Below, one piece after another: positions 45,052 to 55,283 of a DNA stretch of 64,000 nucleotides (the stretch's first letter is position 1; the number at the start of each line of letters is the position of its first letter). The notes under the pieces were generated by a model. The model had not been told where the DNA came from. It was given only the letters and a program-made list of their open reading frames with translations, and ran no database searches. Position numbers and translations under genes: made by a program. The DNA is taken from assembly GCA_910573755.1 (NCBI GenBank), contig CAJTBO010000005.1, forward strand, positions 124,001-188,000, read 5' to 3'. Source of the stretch: Lachnospiraceae bacterium (GTDB lineage: Bacteria; Bacillota; Clostridia; Lachnospirales; Lachnospiraceae).

Positions 45052-46041
45052 ATGGTTTCGATCAAAGATGTGGCAAAACAGGCGGGCGTGGCGATCTCCA
45101 CGGTATCAAAGGTATTGAACGGGTATCCGGGGGTCAGCGATGCGACGAAAAAGAAGGTGCAGGAAGCGGCGAAGGAACTGCATTTTGTGCCGAATTCCAT
45201 CGCGGCGGCGCTTTCCTCCAAACAGGCGGGGCGCATTGCGCTGTTGATGAACTTGAATACCCGGACCAAGGCGATCGATGAGATCAGCATGCAGTATATC
45301 GCGGGCGCCATCCAGAAAGCGCAGGAGATGAGGCTGGATCTGATCACCGTGTTTTTCTCCATGCTGAAGGGAAAAACGGTGGGAGAGATCATCCGGTATT
45401 TTCAGGCACAGAGTATCGAGGGCATTATTGTTTACGGGATTCCCACAAATGATAAGGTGCTCTGGGAACTGGTGGAGACGGGGGCCTTCAAGATGGTGCT
45501 GGCGGATGTCTCGTTTCATGCGGCATCGGTTTCCTGTATCGGCATTAACCACAGGCAGGCGCAGATCGACGTGGCGCGGAAGACGATCCTGGAGAATAAA
45601 TCCGGAAAGATCTTCTATATCGCCGGGAAAAAGAATTCTTATCCCGGGGCGGAACGCCTGAAGGGGATCGAGGAGCTGGCGGAGGAACTTTCCTGTAAGC
45701 TGTTTGTACGGTACGGGGACTTCAGCGAACTGAAAGCGAGGAACCTGACATTCCGGTATGCGAGGAGCAGGGATGTTATTGTCTGCGGTTCGGACCTGAT
45801 GGCGATCGGGGCGATGAGGGCGCTGATCGAAATGGATATCTTCCGCCCGGTCTGCGGATTCGACGGCCTTGTGCTGATGGGATACGCCGGAAAGCAGATG
45901 AACACGGTACAGCAGAACTTTGCGGGGATCTCTTCCGCGGCGGTGGAAGAGCTGCAACATCTTCTGCAGGGCGGAGAAGGAAGAGAGGTTGTTCTGCCGC
46001 ACAGCATCATACGAATGAAATATCTGGACATTATTGCATGA
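45052..46041 (+). CDS. LacI-family transcriptional regulator
   Basis: DNA-binding repressor, 329 residues. Start chosen at ATG 45052 (MVSIKDVAKQAGVAISTVSKVLNG) after CAGGAG; the frame upstream is not protein-like. The helix-turn-helix and hinge (FVPNSIAAALSSKQAG) are followed by the ligand-binding core (GRIALLMNLNTRTKAI, FQAQSIEGIIVYGIPTND). A palindromic operator overlaps its own promoter. The next genes are the glycogen phosphorylase, 4-alpha-glucanotransferase and GH31 glucosidase, so it may be the maltodextrin regulator, but no matching operator was found before those genes. Confidence 0.93.
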   Translation: MVSIKDVAKQAGVAISTVSKVLNGYPGVSDATKKKVQEAAKELHFVPNSIAAALSSKQAGRIALLMNLNTRTKAIDEISMQYIAGAIQKAQEMRLDLITVFFSMLKGKTVGEIIRYFQAQSIEGIIVYGIPTNDKVLWELVETGAFKMVLADVSFHAASVSCIGINHRQAQIDVARKTILENKSGKIFYIAGKKNSYPGAERLKGIEELAEELSCKLFVRYGDFSELKARNLTFRYARSRDVIVCGSDLMAIGAMRALIEMDIFRPVCGFDGLVLMGYAGKQMNTVQQNFAGISSAAVEELQHLLQGGEGREVVLPHSIIRMKYLDIIA

Positions 46042-46214
46042 GGGCGTCAGATAAGCGGGGCAGATCCCCTCATCCGCCCGGACGGCGGCAGAATGAAAAA
46101 CCATAAGCAGCGGCGGGGCCGGCGGCCGGACGGCTGCGGCTATCATGCATTTGTGAACAAAAAATTGCATAGGCTGACAGGCGCTATGCGGAATGGAAGC
46201 AGGAGGATTATGTT

Positions 46215-48545
46215 ATGACAGAATTACAGATGCCAAGAAAAGTATTACAGCTTAACATGGAGACCCAGCTTAAGATGCTGGCGGAAAGGAAATACGGAAA
46301 AGGGCTTTCGGACTGTACGGATGAACAGCTTTATTATTCCATTCTGGAACTGACAAAGGAAATGACGGAAGTGACGGAGGAGATCACGGGGGATAAGAAG
46401 CTTTATTATATTTCGGCGGAGTTTCTGATCGGGAAACTGCTGTCTAATAACCTGATCAATCTGGGGATTTATGAGGAACTGGAAAAGATCCTGAAAAAAT
46501 ACGGGAAAGAGCTGGCCAGGATTGAGGAGGTTGAGCCGGAACCGTCTCTTGGAAACGGCGGGCTCGGGCGTCTCGCCGCGTGTTTTCTGGACTCTATCGC
46601 AACGCTGGGGCTGCCCGGCGACGGCATCGGTTTAAATTACCACTTCGGACTGTTTAAGCAGGTGTTTCAGGAGAAACTGCAGGAGGCGGAGCCGAATGAG
46701 TGGATCGAGAAGGACAGCTGGCTGAATAAGACGGAAACCACTTTTGAGGTAACGTTTGGAGATATGACCGTAAAGTCCAGACTGTATGACATTGATGTTG
46801 TCGGATATGACAGTGGTGTCAATAAACTGCATCTGTTTGATATTGAATCCGTGGATGAGAGCATTGTAAAGGACGGGATCAACTTTGACAAGGAAGAGAT
46901 CGAAAAGAACCTGACACTGTTTCTGTATCCGGATGATTCCGATGAGGCGGGTAATCTTCTGCGGATCTACCAGCAGTATTTTATGGTCAGCAACGGCGCC
47001 CAGCTTATCCTGCAGGAGCTGAAGGAAAAGAAACAGGATTTAAAGAAACTGCATGATTACTGTGTGATCCAGATCAACGATACGCATCCGACGATGGTCA
47101 TTCCGGAACTGATCCGGATTCTGGTGGAGGATAAGGCATTTACGCTGGATGAGGCGATCGAGGTGGTGAGCAAAACCTGCGCTTATACAAACCATACGAT
47201 CCTGGCGGAAGCGCTGGAAAAATGGCCGCTTGAATATCTGGAGAAGGTAGTGCCCCAGCTTGTGCCGATTATCAAAGAACTGGATAAGCGGGTGCGGGAG
47301 AAATACCCGAAGAATAAGAATGTATGGATCATCGATCAGGACGATAAGGTACATATGGCGCATATCGATATCCACTATGGTTTTTCCGTGAACGGCGTGG
47401 CGGCGATCCATACGGAGATCCTGAAAAATACGGAACTGAATGATTTTTATAAGCTTTATCCGGAGAAATTCAACAACAAGACAAACGGTATCACGTTCCG
47501 CCGCTGGCTGTTATCCTGCAACAGAGAACTGACAGCCTATATTTCCGGGCTGATCGGCAAGGGCTTTAAAAAGAACGCAAATGAACTGGAAAAACTGCTC
47601 GCCTTTGAAAATGACGGCGCGGTGCTGGATAAGCTTGCCGAGATCAAGCGGATCAAGAAGCAGGAACTGGTGGCTTACGTAAAAGAGACGGAAGGCATAG
47701 AACTGAATCCGGATTCCATTTTCGATATTCAGGTAAAGAGGCTTCACGAATATAAGCGGCAGCAGATGAACGCCCTGTATATCATCCATAAATATCTGGA
47801 GATCAAAGGCGGCAAAAAGCCGGAGAGGCCGCTGACCTTTATTTTCGGGGCAAAGGCGGCTCCCGCCTATGTGATCGCGAAGGATATCATCCACCTGCTT
47901 CTCGTGCTGGAGGAGATCGTAAATAATGACAAGGATGTCAGTCCTTATATGACAGTGCTGATGGTGGAAAACTACAATGTCAGCTATGCGGAGAAGATTA
48001 TTCCCGCCTGTGATATTTCCGAACAGATATCCCTTGCGTCCAAAGAAGCTTCCGGCACGGGCAACATGAAGTTTATGTTAAACGGCGCGGTGACACTGGG
48101 GACGGCGGACGGCGCCAATGTGGAGATCCACGATCTGGTGGGAGATGAGAATATTTATATTTTCGGCGAGGATTCCGATACGGTCATCAACTACTATGAG
48201 GAAAAGAAAAAAGGCAGACAGGGTTATGTATCGAAAAAATACTATGAGAAGAGCAAAGTGATCAAAGAGGCGGTGGACTTTATTGTCGGAAAGCAGGCGA
48301 TGGCGGCGGGCAATAAAGAGAATTTAAAGCGGCTTCATGACGAACTGCTGAACAAAGACTGGTTTATGACGCTGCTGGATCTGGAGGATTACATCAAGGT
48401 AAAGGATCAGGCGTTTGAGGATTATGAGAACAGGACGAAGTGGAAAAAAATGATGCTGCACAATATTGCGAAGGCGGGATTTTTCTCTTCCGACAGGACA
48501 ATCGAAGAGTATAACAGGGATATATGGCATCTCAGTAAGATGTGA
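46215..48545 (+). CDS. glgP: Glycogen/maltodextrin phosphorylase
   Basis: GT35 enzyme that removes glucose 1-phosphate from alpha-1,4-glucans; 776 residues. The PLP lysine is K619 in [20 protein letters not shown]. Also present are [34 protein letters not shown] and [19 protein letters not shown]. The N-terminal allosteric extension of animal enzymes is absent, as usual in bacteria. The next genes (malQ and GH31) complete a route from glucan to glucose and glucose 1-phosphate. Whether storage glycogen or imported maltodextrin is the main substrate is not decided. Confidence 0.96.
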   Translation: MTELQMPRKVLQLNMETQLKMLAERKYGKGLSDCTDEQLYYSILELTKEMTEVTEEITGDKKLYYISAEFLIGKLLSNNLINLGIYEELEKILKKYGKELARIEEVEPEPSLGNGGLGRLAACFLDSIATLGLPGDGIGLNYHFGLFKQVFQEKLQEAEPNEWIEKDSWLNKTETTFEVTFGDMTVKSRLYDIDVVGYDSGVNKLHLFDIESVDESIVKDGINFDKEEIEKNLTLFLYPDDSDEAGNLLRIYQQYFMVSNGAQLILQELKEKKQDLKKLHDYCVIQINDTHPTMVIPELIRILVEDKAFTLDEAIEVVSKTCAYTNHTILAEALEKWPLEYLEKVVPQLVPIIKELDKRVREKYPKNKNVWIIDQDDKVHMAHIDIHYGFSVNGVAAIHTEILKNTELNDFYKLYPEKFNNKTNGITFRRWLLSCNRELTAYISGLIGKGFKKNANELEKLLAFENDGAVLDKLAEIKRIKKQELVAYVKETEGIELNPDSIFDIQVKRLHEYKRQQMNALYIIHKYLEIKGGKKPERPLTFIFGAKAAPAYVIAKDIIHLLLVLEEIVNNDKDVSPYMTVLMVENYNVSYAEKIIPACDISEQISLASKEASGTGNMKFMLNGAVTLGTADGANVEIHDLVGDENIYIFGEDSDTVINYYEEKKKGRQGYVSKKYYEKSKVIKEAVDFIVGKQAMAAGNKENLKRLHDELLNKDWFMTLLDLEDYIKVKDQAFEDYENRTKWKKMMLHNIAKAGFFSSDRTIEEYNRDIWHLSKM

Positions 48546-48564
48546 TAACCAAACAGATCTGAGA

Positions 48565-48621
48565 AAATAAATAACAACGGGGTAACGACATGGCTGCAGT
48601 TACCCCTTGTGTTATTTATTT
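48565..48621. terminator. Long palindromic hairpin between glgP and malQ
   Basis: GGGGTAAC 48579-48586 pairs with 48599-48606, extended by an outer AAATAAATAACA/TGTTATTTATTT pairing from 48565 to about 48621. It resembles a bidirectional terminator; the T-run is mixed with A. Confidence 0.6.
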
Positions 48622-48689
48622 ACCCGGACTTGGGTCATTGATACGGAAACAAATGTTGAGATAAGAGAAGTTATCGAATGGAGTTAAGT

Positions 48690-50252
48690 ATGAGACGAAG
48701 CGGCGTATTATTACCGATCACAAGTATTCCGTCGAAGTACGGGATCGGGGGATTTTCTAAGGAAAGCTATGAATTTGTGGATTTTCTGGAGAAGGCGGGG
48801 CAGTCCCTGTGGCAGATTCTGCCGCTTGGGCCCACAGGATACGGGGATTCCCCCTATCAGTCTTTTTCCACCTATGCGGGAAATCCTTATTTTATCGATC
48901 TGGAAAAGCTGGTGGAAGCGGGCTGGATCACAAGAGAGGACTGCGAGGGAACTTCGGCGGAAAATCCTTCGGGGCAGAAGCGCCGTGAGGGGGAAACGCC
49001 GGGGCGGAAAATCTCCGGGGAAGGGGAAGATGCGGGAAAAGTCTCCCTGCGGAAGCAAAGATATGTGGATTACGGAGAGATTTATGAAACCCGGTTTGTG
49101 ATCCTCAGAAAGGCATATGAGAACAGCAATATCGAAAACAATGCGGCGTTTCGCGGGTTTTGTGAGAAAAATGCCTGCTGGCTGGATGATTATGCACTGT
49201 ATATGGCAGTCAAAAATGCCTTTGGCGGAAAGAGTTTCAGCGAGTGGGATGAGGATATCCGGTTCAGAAGGCCCGAAGCCATGAGGCGCTATCGGGAAAA
49301 GTATGCAGGGGAGATCGGCTTTATCCGGTTCCAGCAGTTTTTGTTCGGGGAACAGTGGTTTGCGCTGAAAGAATATGCAAACAAAAAGGGAATCCGGATC
49401 ATCGGGGACATTCCGATCTACGTGGCGTATGATTCGGCGGACGTATGGGCCAGGCCGGAGTTGTTCCAGCTGGATGAAGATCTGCTGCCGACGGGTGTGG
49501 CGGGCTGTCCGCCGGATCTGTTTTCCGCTACGGGGCAGCTTTGGGGGAATCCTTTGTACCGCTGGGATTACCATAAGGAGACAGGGTATGACTGGTGGAT
49601 GAGGAGGATCTCCAGATGTTATGAGCTGTATGATATTCTGCGGATCGATCATTTCAGGGGCTTTGACGAGTATTACTCCATCCCCTACGGCGATCCGACA
49701 GCGGAGTTCGGGCATTGGGAGAAAGGTCCGGGCTATGATATCTTTCAGGTGATGAAAAAGAAGCTTGGGAAGAGGGACGTGATCGCAGAGGATCTGGGAT
49801 TTTTGACGCCTTCCGTGCTGCGGCTGGTGAAGAGAAGCGGTTACCCGGGGATGAAAGTTCTCCTGTTTGCGTTTGACGGAGGATCGGACAGCGAATATCT
49901 GCCCCATAATTACGGAAAGAACGCGGTGGTCTATACCGGAACCCACGATAACGATACGATCGAGGGCTGGCTTGGGAGCGCAAAGAGAGCAAGCGTTTCT
50001 TTTGCCATGAAATATCTGGGAGTGAAGCGGAGAAAGGATATCCGGGCGGGAATGATCCGGGCGGCGCTTGCCTCTGCCGCGGATACGGCGGTGATCCCGA
50101 TACAGGATTATCTGGGGCTTGATAATGATGCGAGGATGAACCTGCCGTCCACGCTGGGTACAAACTGGAAGTGGCGGTTGCTGCCGGGAGAACTGACCGG
50201 GGAAATGGCAGAGCAGATTGCCGGGATGGCGGAATTATATGACAGGCATTAG
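48690..50252 (+). CDS. malQ: 4-alpha-glucanotransferase (amylomaltase)
   Basis: GH77 disproportionating enzyme that reshuffles maltodextrins, 520 residues from ATG 48690, chosen for GGAG six bases before; an in-frame ATG at 48678 is an alternative. The opening RRSGVLLPITSIPSKYGIGGF and the active-site motifs RIDHFRGFDEYY (nucleophile aspartate), VIAEDLGFL (acid glutamate) and YTGTHDNDTIEGW are all present. Residues about 87-121 are an unusual glycine-, glutamate- and lysine-rich stretch where relatives have a short loop before the YVDYGEIYE segment. It sits between glgP and a GH31 gene. Confidence 0.95.
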   Translation: MRRSGVLLPITSIPSKYGIGGFSKESYEFVDFLEKAGQSLWQILPLGPTGYGDSPYQSFSTYAGNPYFIDLEKLVEAGWITREDCEGTSAENPSGQKRREGETPGRKISGEGEDAGKVSLRKQRYVDYGEIYETRFVILRKAYENSNIENNAAFRGFCEKNACWLDDYALYMAVKNAFGGKSFSEWDEDIRFRRPEAMRRYREKYAGEIGFIRFQQFLFGEQWFALKEYANKKGIRIIGDIPIYVAYDSADVWARPELFQLDEDLLPTGVAGCPPDLFSATGQLWGNPLYRWDYHKETGYDWWMRRISRCYELYDILRIDHFRGFDEYYSIPYGDPTAEFGHWEKGPGYDIFQVMKKKLGKRDVIAEDLGFLTPSVLRLVKRSGYPGMKVLLFAFDGGSDSEYLPHNYGKNAVVYTGTHDNDTIEGWLGSAKRASVSFAMKYLGVKRRKDIRAGMIRAALASAADTAVIPIQDYLGLDNDARMNLPSTLGTNWKWRLLPGELTGEMAEQIAGMAELYDRH

Positions 50253-50319
50253 ATGAGTCTGTGGGATGTATATTCGACAGTAAGAATCCTGTAAAATGAA
50301 AAAAGAGAGGGACTTTGTG

Positions 50320-52602
50320 ATGGAAAAGGTAACTTACGGGAAAATTGTGAAGGCAAGACAGGAAGGCACAGCGGTTTTTATCACATTTGAAAACGGAGAA
50401 CTGGAAGTGACGGCATACACCGATCTTATTATCAGGGTGTTTTCCGATCTTTCGGGTGTCCGCCCTGTGTCCCATGCGATAGAAGGCGATAAAAGAACTG
50501 ACATATCTGTCAGAATGGAAGAGACGAAAGGCTGCGTGAGAGTCCTGACAAAAGAACTGACCGTTGAGATCAGAGATGAGGCAGGCTGCGATTTCTACGA
50601 TAAGGACGGGAAACTGCTGTGTATGGACTACAGGGGAGTGAGGAAGCCGGCAAGGAAACTCTCCGACAAGATGAGGAAGCTTATGGAGCAGGAAGGGCAC
50701 AGCGTGGAGGACTGCGGGGCGGAGCACAGGATTCAGGTTGTGAAAAAGCTGGACCGGGGAGACTGCTTCTACGGGCTGGGGGACAAGACCGGCTTTATCA
50801 ACAAGCGGGGCTATGAGTATGTGTCCTGGAATACCGATGATCCGAACCCTCATGTGGACTCCTACAGATCATTGTATAAGAGCATACCGTTTTTTATCAC
50901 ACTGAAACAGGAAGGAGTGTTCGGAATCTTTTTTGACAATACATACAAAACATTTTTTGATTTCGGAAAAGAATCGGACGACTACTATTTCTTCGCGGCG
51001 GATGAAGGGGATCTGAATTATTATTTTATCGGCGGTAATTCCATGCAGGATGTGGTGAAGGGATATACTTACCTGACAGGTACGGCGCCGCTGCCGCAGC
51101 TCTGGACTCTGGGATATCATCAGTCCCGCTGGGGGTATTGCTGCGAGGAGGATGTCCGGGGCATTGCGGAGAACATGAAAAAGTATAATATTCCCTGTGA
51201 CGCGGTTCATCTGGATATCGACTATATGCGGGGATACCGGGTGTTTACGGTGGATGAGGAAAAGTTCCCGGATATGAAAGGGCTGACTGAGGATCTGCAT
51301 AAGATGGGGATGCGCCTTGTGACGATCATCGATCCAGGCGTCAAGAAGGATGCCGGGTATACGGTCTATGACGAGGGTGCGGAAAAGGGATATTTTGCGA
51401 AAACGCCGGAGGGTGAGATCTATGAGAATGTGGTCTGGCCCGGCGCGGCGGTATATCCCGATTTTGGCAGGAAGGAAGTTCGCAGGTGGTGGGGGGAAAA
51501 CCACAGATATCTGATGGAAAACGGTATTGCCGGTATTTGGAACGATATGAATGAGCCCGCCAGCTTTAACGGGGAACTGCCCGGAGATGTGGTGTTTTAT
51601 GAGGAAGAGAGAAAGACATGCCACAGCGAGGTACATAATGTTTATGGCCACAATATGGCGAGGGCAACCTATGCGGGGCTGAAGGAACTGACCGGAAAAC
51701 GTCCCTTTGTAATCACAAGGGCATGTTACAGCGGTTCCCAGAAGTACACTATGGCATGGACGGGAGACAATCAGAGCCTTTGGGCACATCTGCAGATGGC
51801 GATCCCCCAGATCTGTAATCTGGGACTGAGCGGCATGCCTTATGTGGGAACGGATATCGGCGGCTTCGGCGCGGATACCACGAAAGAGCTTCTGTGCCGC
51901 TGGATCGAGCTGGGAAGCCTGTCGCCGTTTTGCAGAAACCACTGCTCCTTCGGAAACAGAGTACAGGAGCCCTGGACTTTTGATGAGGAAACATTGAAGA
52001 TCTATTGCAAATATGTGAAACTGCGCTATGCACTCCTGCCCTATTTATATGATCTGTTCCGGCAGGAGGAGGAGAGCGGGCTGCCGCTGATGCGTCCTAT
52101 GGTGCTGCAGTACGAAAAGGACGAAGAGACAAGGAATATGAACGGGCAGTTTATGGTCGGGGAGAGTCTTCTTGCGGCGCCGGTGGTGGAACAGGGCGCG
52201 ACGAGAAAGATGGTCTATCTGCCGGAGGGCGATTGGTATGACTACTGGAGCGGCGAAAAGCTGGAAGGCGGACGGTATGTGATCCGCAGGGCGGCGCTGG
52301 ATGAGTGTCCTGTGTTTGTGAAGGCGGGCAGCGTCATTCCCTGTTATCCGGAGATGGATCATATATCCGGAGAAAAGGACAGGGAACTGATTCTTAAAGT
52401 GTATCCCGGCGGGGGAGAGTATTTCCACTATCAGGACAACGGGGAGGATTTCGCGTACCGGGAAGGGGAGTATAACCTGTACCACGTGGTCTGGAAAGAC
52501 GGCAGGGCGGCGGTTACGCTTACACATCAGGGATATGCGCCGGTCTATGAAAAAGTTCTGGTGCAGTGCGGAGAGGATGTGCGGGAAGCGGAGATTTTAT
52601 AA
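50320..52602 (+). CDS. Alpha-glucosidase, glycoside hydrolase family 31
   Basis: Cytosolic exo-glucosidase, 760 residues. Start taken as ATG 50320 with GAGAGGG nine bases before; an upstream ATG at 50296 lacks a site. FYGLGDKTGFINKRG and GYHQSRWGYCCEEDVRGIAENM are family marks, and the nucleophile is D409 in GIWNDMNEPASF. The next domain has ARATYAGLKELTGKRPFVITRACY and DIGGF. It probably trims maltose, isomaltose or related glucosides released by the upstream enzymes. There is no signal peptide. Confidence 0.95.
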   Translation: MEKVTYGKIVKARQEGTAVFITFENGELEVTAYTDLIIRVFSDLSGVRPVSHAIEGDKRTDISVRMEETKGCVRVLTKELTVEIRDEAGCDFYDKDGKLLCMDYRGVRKPARKLSDKMRKLMEQEGHSVEDCGAEHRIQVVKKLDRGDCFYGLGDKTGFINKRGYEYVSWNTDDPNPHVDSYRSLYKSIPFFITLKQEGVFGIFFDNTYKTFFDFGKESDDYYFFAADEGDLNYYFIGGNSMQDVVKGYTYLTGTAPLPQLWTLGYHQSRWGYCCEEDVRGIAENMKKYNIPCDAVHLDIDYMRGYRVFTVDEEKFPDMKGLTEDLHKMGMRLVTIIDPGVKKDAGYTVYDEGAEKGYFAKTPEGEIYENVVWPGAAVYPDFGRKEVRRWWGENHRYLMENGIAGIWNDMNEPASFNGELPGDVVFYEEERKTCHSEVHNVYGHNMARATYAGLKELTGKRPFVITRACYSGSQKYTMAWTGDNQSLWAHLQMAIPQICNLGLSGMPYVGTDIGGFGADTTKELLCRWIELGSLSPFCRNHCSFGNRVQEPWTFDEETLKIYCKYVKLRYALLPYLYDLFRQEEESGLPLMRPMVLQYEKDEETRNMNGQFMVGESLLAAPVVEQGATRKMVYLPEGDWYDYWSGEKLEGGRYVIRRAALDECPVFVKAGSVIPCYPEMDHISGEKDRELILKVYPGGGEYFHYQDNGEDFAYREGEYNLYHVVWKDGRAAVTLTHQGYAPVYEKVLVQCGEDVREAEIL

Positions 52603-52773
52603 AGAGGAATGCCCGCCGGCAGATATGAAAAGAACACAGAGAATATTTTTATGAAGTTCTGCTGCATGTCTGGAGGAAATGGAGCAGCTTCCGGATAAAG
52701 GAATTGTGTGGCAGAGGTTCGGCTCTTTTATCATGGATGAATTTAAGCGCTGTATGAATAGTGAGGTCTTACT

Positions 52774-54084
52774 ATGCAATGTAATGATGACGGGTGTAGA
52801 AGTTCTCGTGTGAGGAAAACTGTAAATTCGTTTTTATTGTGTATATTTGCAGGGCTTTTGATGGCGGGCTGCGGGAGTACGGGGAGCAGGTCCGGGGAAA
52901 CCGTGATCGATAACGCAAAAGGGCAGACGGCGGAGAAGTCGATGGAAGAATCTGCCGGAGATCAGGCGGCGGAGAAGGTGGAAGAATCCGCCGGGGAGCA
53001 GGCGGCGGAACCGGAAACCGTCCCGGGATTATCTGCTGAAGAGTCGGACGCCTATGAGCAGATGGCTCTCTATATTCAGGAAGGATTCCGCATTTATGGA
53101 ATCGAAGACGTTTATCAGGCATATTTTGGTCCGATCGAAGAGGAAGAGGAGTTATTTTCCTGTGATATACTGCTGGAGGGAGAGGGCGAACTGTGGAGTG
53201 AGTACATTTCCTATACAATGGATACGGAAAATGCCTGGTACACATTTCGAGGACAGCATGAGCCGATTTTTTCCGGCGATGCTCTATGCATGTTGCGTGA
53301 AGATGACTCCTATGTCATGGATTTGAAAGAAAACTGCAGGTATAAAGTCCGGATCGCCGGCAGGACGGATTTGACGGCAACCGTCCATTATGATTCGGAG
53401 GGCAGACCGCTCGAGAGAGATTTGCGGAAGGAAATTCCTTTTCACGATGCCGGTTCGGGTTATGGTTATTATGTATATCCGATGCTCTATACCTATCAGG
53501 ATGAAAGAATGGACATAGATATCGTCATAGAATATCCGGAAATTTCGCTGCCGTATGGGTCGGATGCGGAACTGGAGGAGAGGATCAATGAAGCGGTGAG
53601 AGATGCCTTTTTCTATGGATATTATTCGGATGACAAATTGTATCCGGCGGAGAAAATGTATACTTCAATATGCAGAACCTATAAGGTTACCAGAGAAGAT
53701 GAAAGATATTTTTCGGTTCGCATTTATGAAGACAATTATACGCGCGGTGCCAACCATCCGAATGAGTGGGAGAGTGGATTTACCGTTGACCTGAAAACAG
53801 GCGGGGTGATCCATTTGGAGGATGTAGTAGGGAAGGAGCAATCGGTGAAATCATTGTTGGAGAGCGGAGTCTTTGAGAGCCTATTATCATGGGAGGGGCA
53901 GTCGACGCAGGAGTGGATCGACGAAGTGAAACGGATGGGAGGACTGGAGGAGGAAGAACCACTCAGCGAGTATGACTCCTGTTTTTACCTGACAGAGGAC
54001 GGATTAGGGATCATTACTTTTGCCGGGAGATATTATAACTGTCTGGAGGCGAGTTTTGAGGATCTGGGGATAGAGGGAATCTGA
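52774..54084 (+). CDS. Lipoprotein with DUF3298-like C-terminal domain
   Basis: Cell-surface lipoprotein, 436 residues, of unknown function. The signal has lipobox LMAGC; a GTG at 52810 is an alternative start, but GTGAGG before ATG 52774 supports the longer form. A glutamate-rich linker contains three imperfect EESAGxQAAE-like units. The C-terminal half (MDIDIVIEYPEISLPYGSD, RGANHPNEWESGFTVDLKTGGVIHLEDV) resembles the DUF3298/RsiV-type domain found in anti-sigma factors and some deacetylases. No sigma factor gene is next to it, so an RsiV role is unlikely. Confidence 0.82.
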   Translation: MQCNDDGCRSSRVRKTVNSFLLCIFAGLLMAGCGSTGSRSGETVIDNAKGQTAEKSMEESAGDQAAEKVEESAGEQAAEPETVPGLSAEESDAYEQMALYIQEGFRIYGIEDVYQAYFGPIEEEEELFSCDILLEGEGELWSEYISYTMDTENAWYTFRGQHEPIFSGDALCMLREDDSYVMDLKENCRYKVRIAGRTDLTATVHYDSEGRPLERDLRKEIPFHDAGSGYGYYVYPMLYTYQDERMDIDIVIEYPEISLPYGSDAELEERINEAVRDAFFYGYYSDDKLYPAEKMYTSICRTYKVTREDERYFSVRIYEDNYTRGANHPNEWESGFTVDLKTGGVIHLEDVVGKEQSVKSLLESGVFESLLSWEGQSTQEWIDEVKRMGGLEEEEPLSEYDSCFYLTEDGLGIITFAGRYYNCLEASFEDLGIEGI

Positions 54085-54152
54085 GGGGCAAAATGACGCC
54101 CGCCCCGGTTGATCAACTTTTGAAAAACGTAGCAGTATTCCCTTCGATTTGA

Positions 54153-54653
54153 TTATTTTTTGTAAAACACCTGCCTTGACATATAGGAATTGTGATATCT
54201 GACGTCCTGCGTTACATCCTCTAAAAACCAGTCCGGCATCCGAAAAGCGTGGGCGGCTTCTTCGTTTGGAAATTCCACTTCCGCCAGAAGGAGCGGCGCA
54301 AAGGGCGGGGCGAACTCATCCAGTTCAATGGTGAGGGCGGCCCCGTTTAAAAGCGAGAGGCATTCAGGGTTTATTTCTTTATCTGACAGCGGGATCAGAT
54401 ATCTTTTTTTGGATATGACATTGCCGTCAGCTTTTGGCAGCAGGTGGTCATATGCATCTTTATTTAACGGGAGATTGTATTCTTCCCGTCTCATCATGCC
54501 GCTGCCCTTGTAAGTCATATAATATTCATCATCCTGTCTGCGGATGCGTACGACAGGTTCTGTGCACAGGTATGCCTGTTCGATGAGGTGATAAGAATAA
54601 CTGTCCAGATTTTCCGGTATATGCTTTATTAAAAATTTACGTTCGATTTCCAT
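54153..54653 (-). CDS. CYTH-domain protein
   Basis: Triphosphate-tunnel protein, 166 residues. Start at 54653 (MEIERKFLIKHIPENL) after GGGAGG on its strand; a longer frame has no site. The EIERKFLI opening is the CYTH signature, with paired charged residues such as RIRRQDDEYYMTYKGSG and ELDEF further on. Bacterial relatives act as inorganic triphosphatase or class IV adenylate cyclase. Which one applies here is not clear. It is convergent with the DUF3298 lipoprotein gene. Confidence 0.9.
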   Translation of the reverse strand: MEIERKFLIKHIPENLDSYSYHLIEQAYLCTEPVVRIRRQDDEYYMTYKGSGMMRREEYNLPLNKDAYDHLLPKADGNVISKKRYLIPLSDKEINPECLSLLNGAALTIELDEFAPPFAPLLLAEVEFPNEEAAHAFRMPDWFLEDVTQDVRYHNSYMSRQVFYKK

Positions 54654-54790
54654 GAAAGCCTCCCAATACATATATATCATACCACAAAATGATAAGGATT
54701 TCGAGATGCCGGAATAAAATTTATTGCTTTAAAGGCAGAAAAAAGATATGATATCCGTAAGATGGGACGTATGTCAGAGAGAGGTGTTTT

Positions 54791-55173
54791 ATGGCAAGGA
54801 CAGTAGGGATCGGGAATCAGGATTTTGAAACGGTCCGGAGAGAAGGATACTTTTATATAGATAAGACCGGTTTTATCCGGGAATGGTGGGAGAGCGGAGA
54901 TAGCGTGACGCTGATCGTCCGCCCGAGGCGTTTCGGAAAAACGCTGAATATGAGTATGATGGAGCAGGTTTTTCCGTAGATTATGCGGGACGCAGCGATC
55001 TGTTTGAGGGGCTTTCCATCTGGCAGGAAGAGAAATATCGACAGCTGCAGGGGACATATCCTGTGATCGCCCTAAGCTTTGCGAAGGTAAAGGGGATTTC
55101 GGAGGAACATATCCGAAAATATGGGTTTGCCTTTTGCGGAAAAGAAGTACTGATAGGCAGCGCAGAGACATGA
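54791..55173 (+). pseudogene. Broken AAA-ATPase (PD-(D/E)XK-linked) gene
   Basis: The first 62 codons match the N-terminus of a common Clostridia AAA-ATPase/nuclease-like protein, including the YFYIDKTGFI segment and the P-loop-proximal RPRRFGKTLNMSMM, then stop. One base is missing in a run of T near 54970: with it restored the reading would continue FSVDYAGRSDLFEGLSIWQEEKYR and join LSFAKVKG. After that the sequence jumps to KYGFAFCGKEVLIG, which looks like the protein's C-terminal end. So the gene has a one-base frameshift and a large internal deletion. It is non-functional. Confidence 0.85.
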
Positions 55174-55212
55174 TCCGTGGAAATTATTTACAAAATTTTA
55201 ACATCAAATGCA

Positions 55213-55241
55213 TTGGATAATAGCACATAAAATGGTACACT
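55213..55241 (+). promoter_or_regulatory. Promoter for the DJ-1/PfpI gene
   Basis: TTGGAT at 55213-55218, a 17-base spacer and TACACT at 55236-55241, followed 42 bases later by the ATG with a GAGGG site. Confidence 0.65.
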
Positions 55242-55283
55242 AAAGATATCAGAATAAAACAGCAAAAAGAGAGGGTATCGGCA

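Noticed and set aside
46042-46214. LacI operator before glgP
   Set aside because: No CG-centred palindrome similar to the one at 44955-44966 was seen in this spacer.
48711-49946. 411-residue antisense frame over malQ
   Set aside because: Shadow of a conserved gene, with no recognisable domain.
52774-54084. RsiV-type anti-sigma factor
   Set aside because: The DUF3298-like domain is shared, but the protein is a lipoprotein without an intracellular domain and no sigma factor gene is adjacent.
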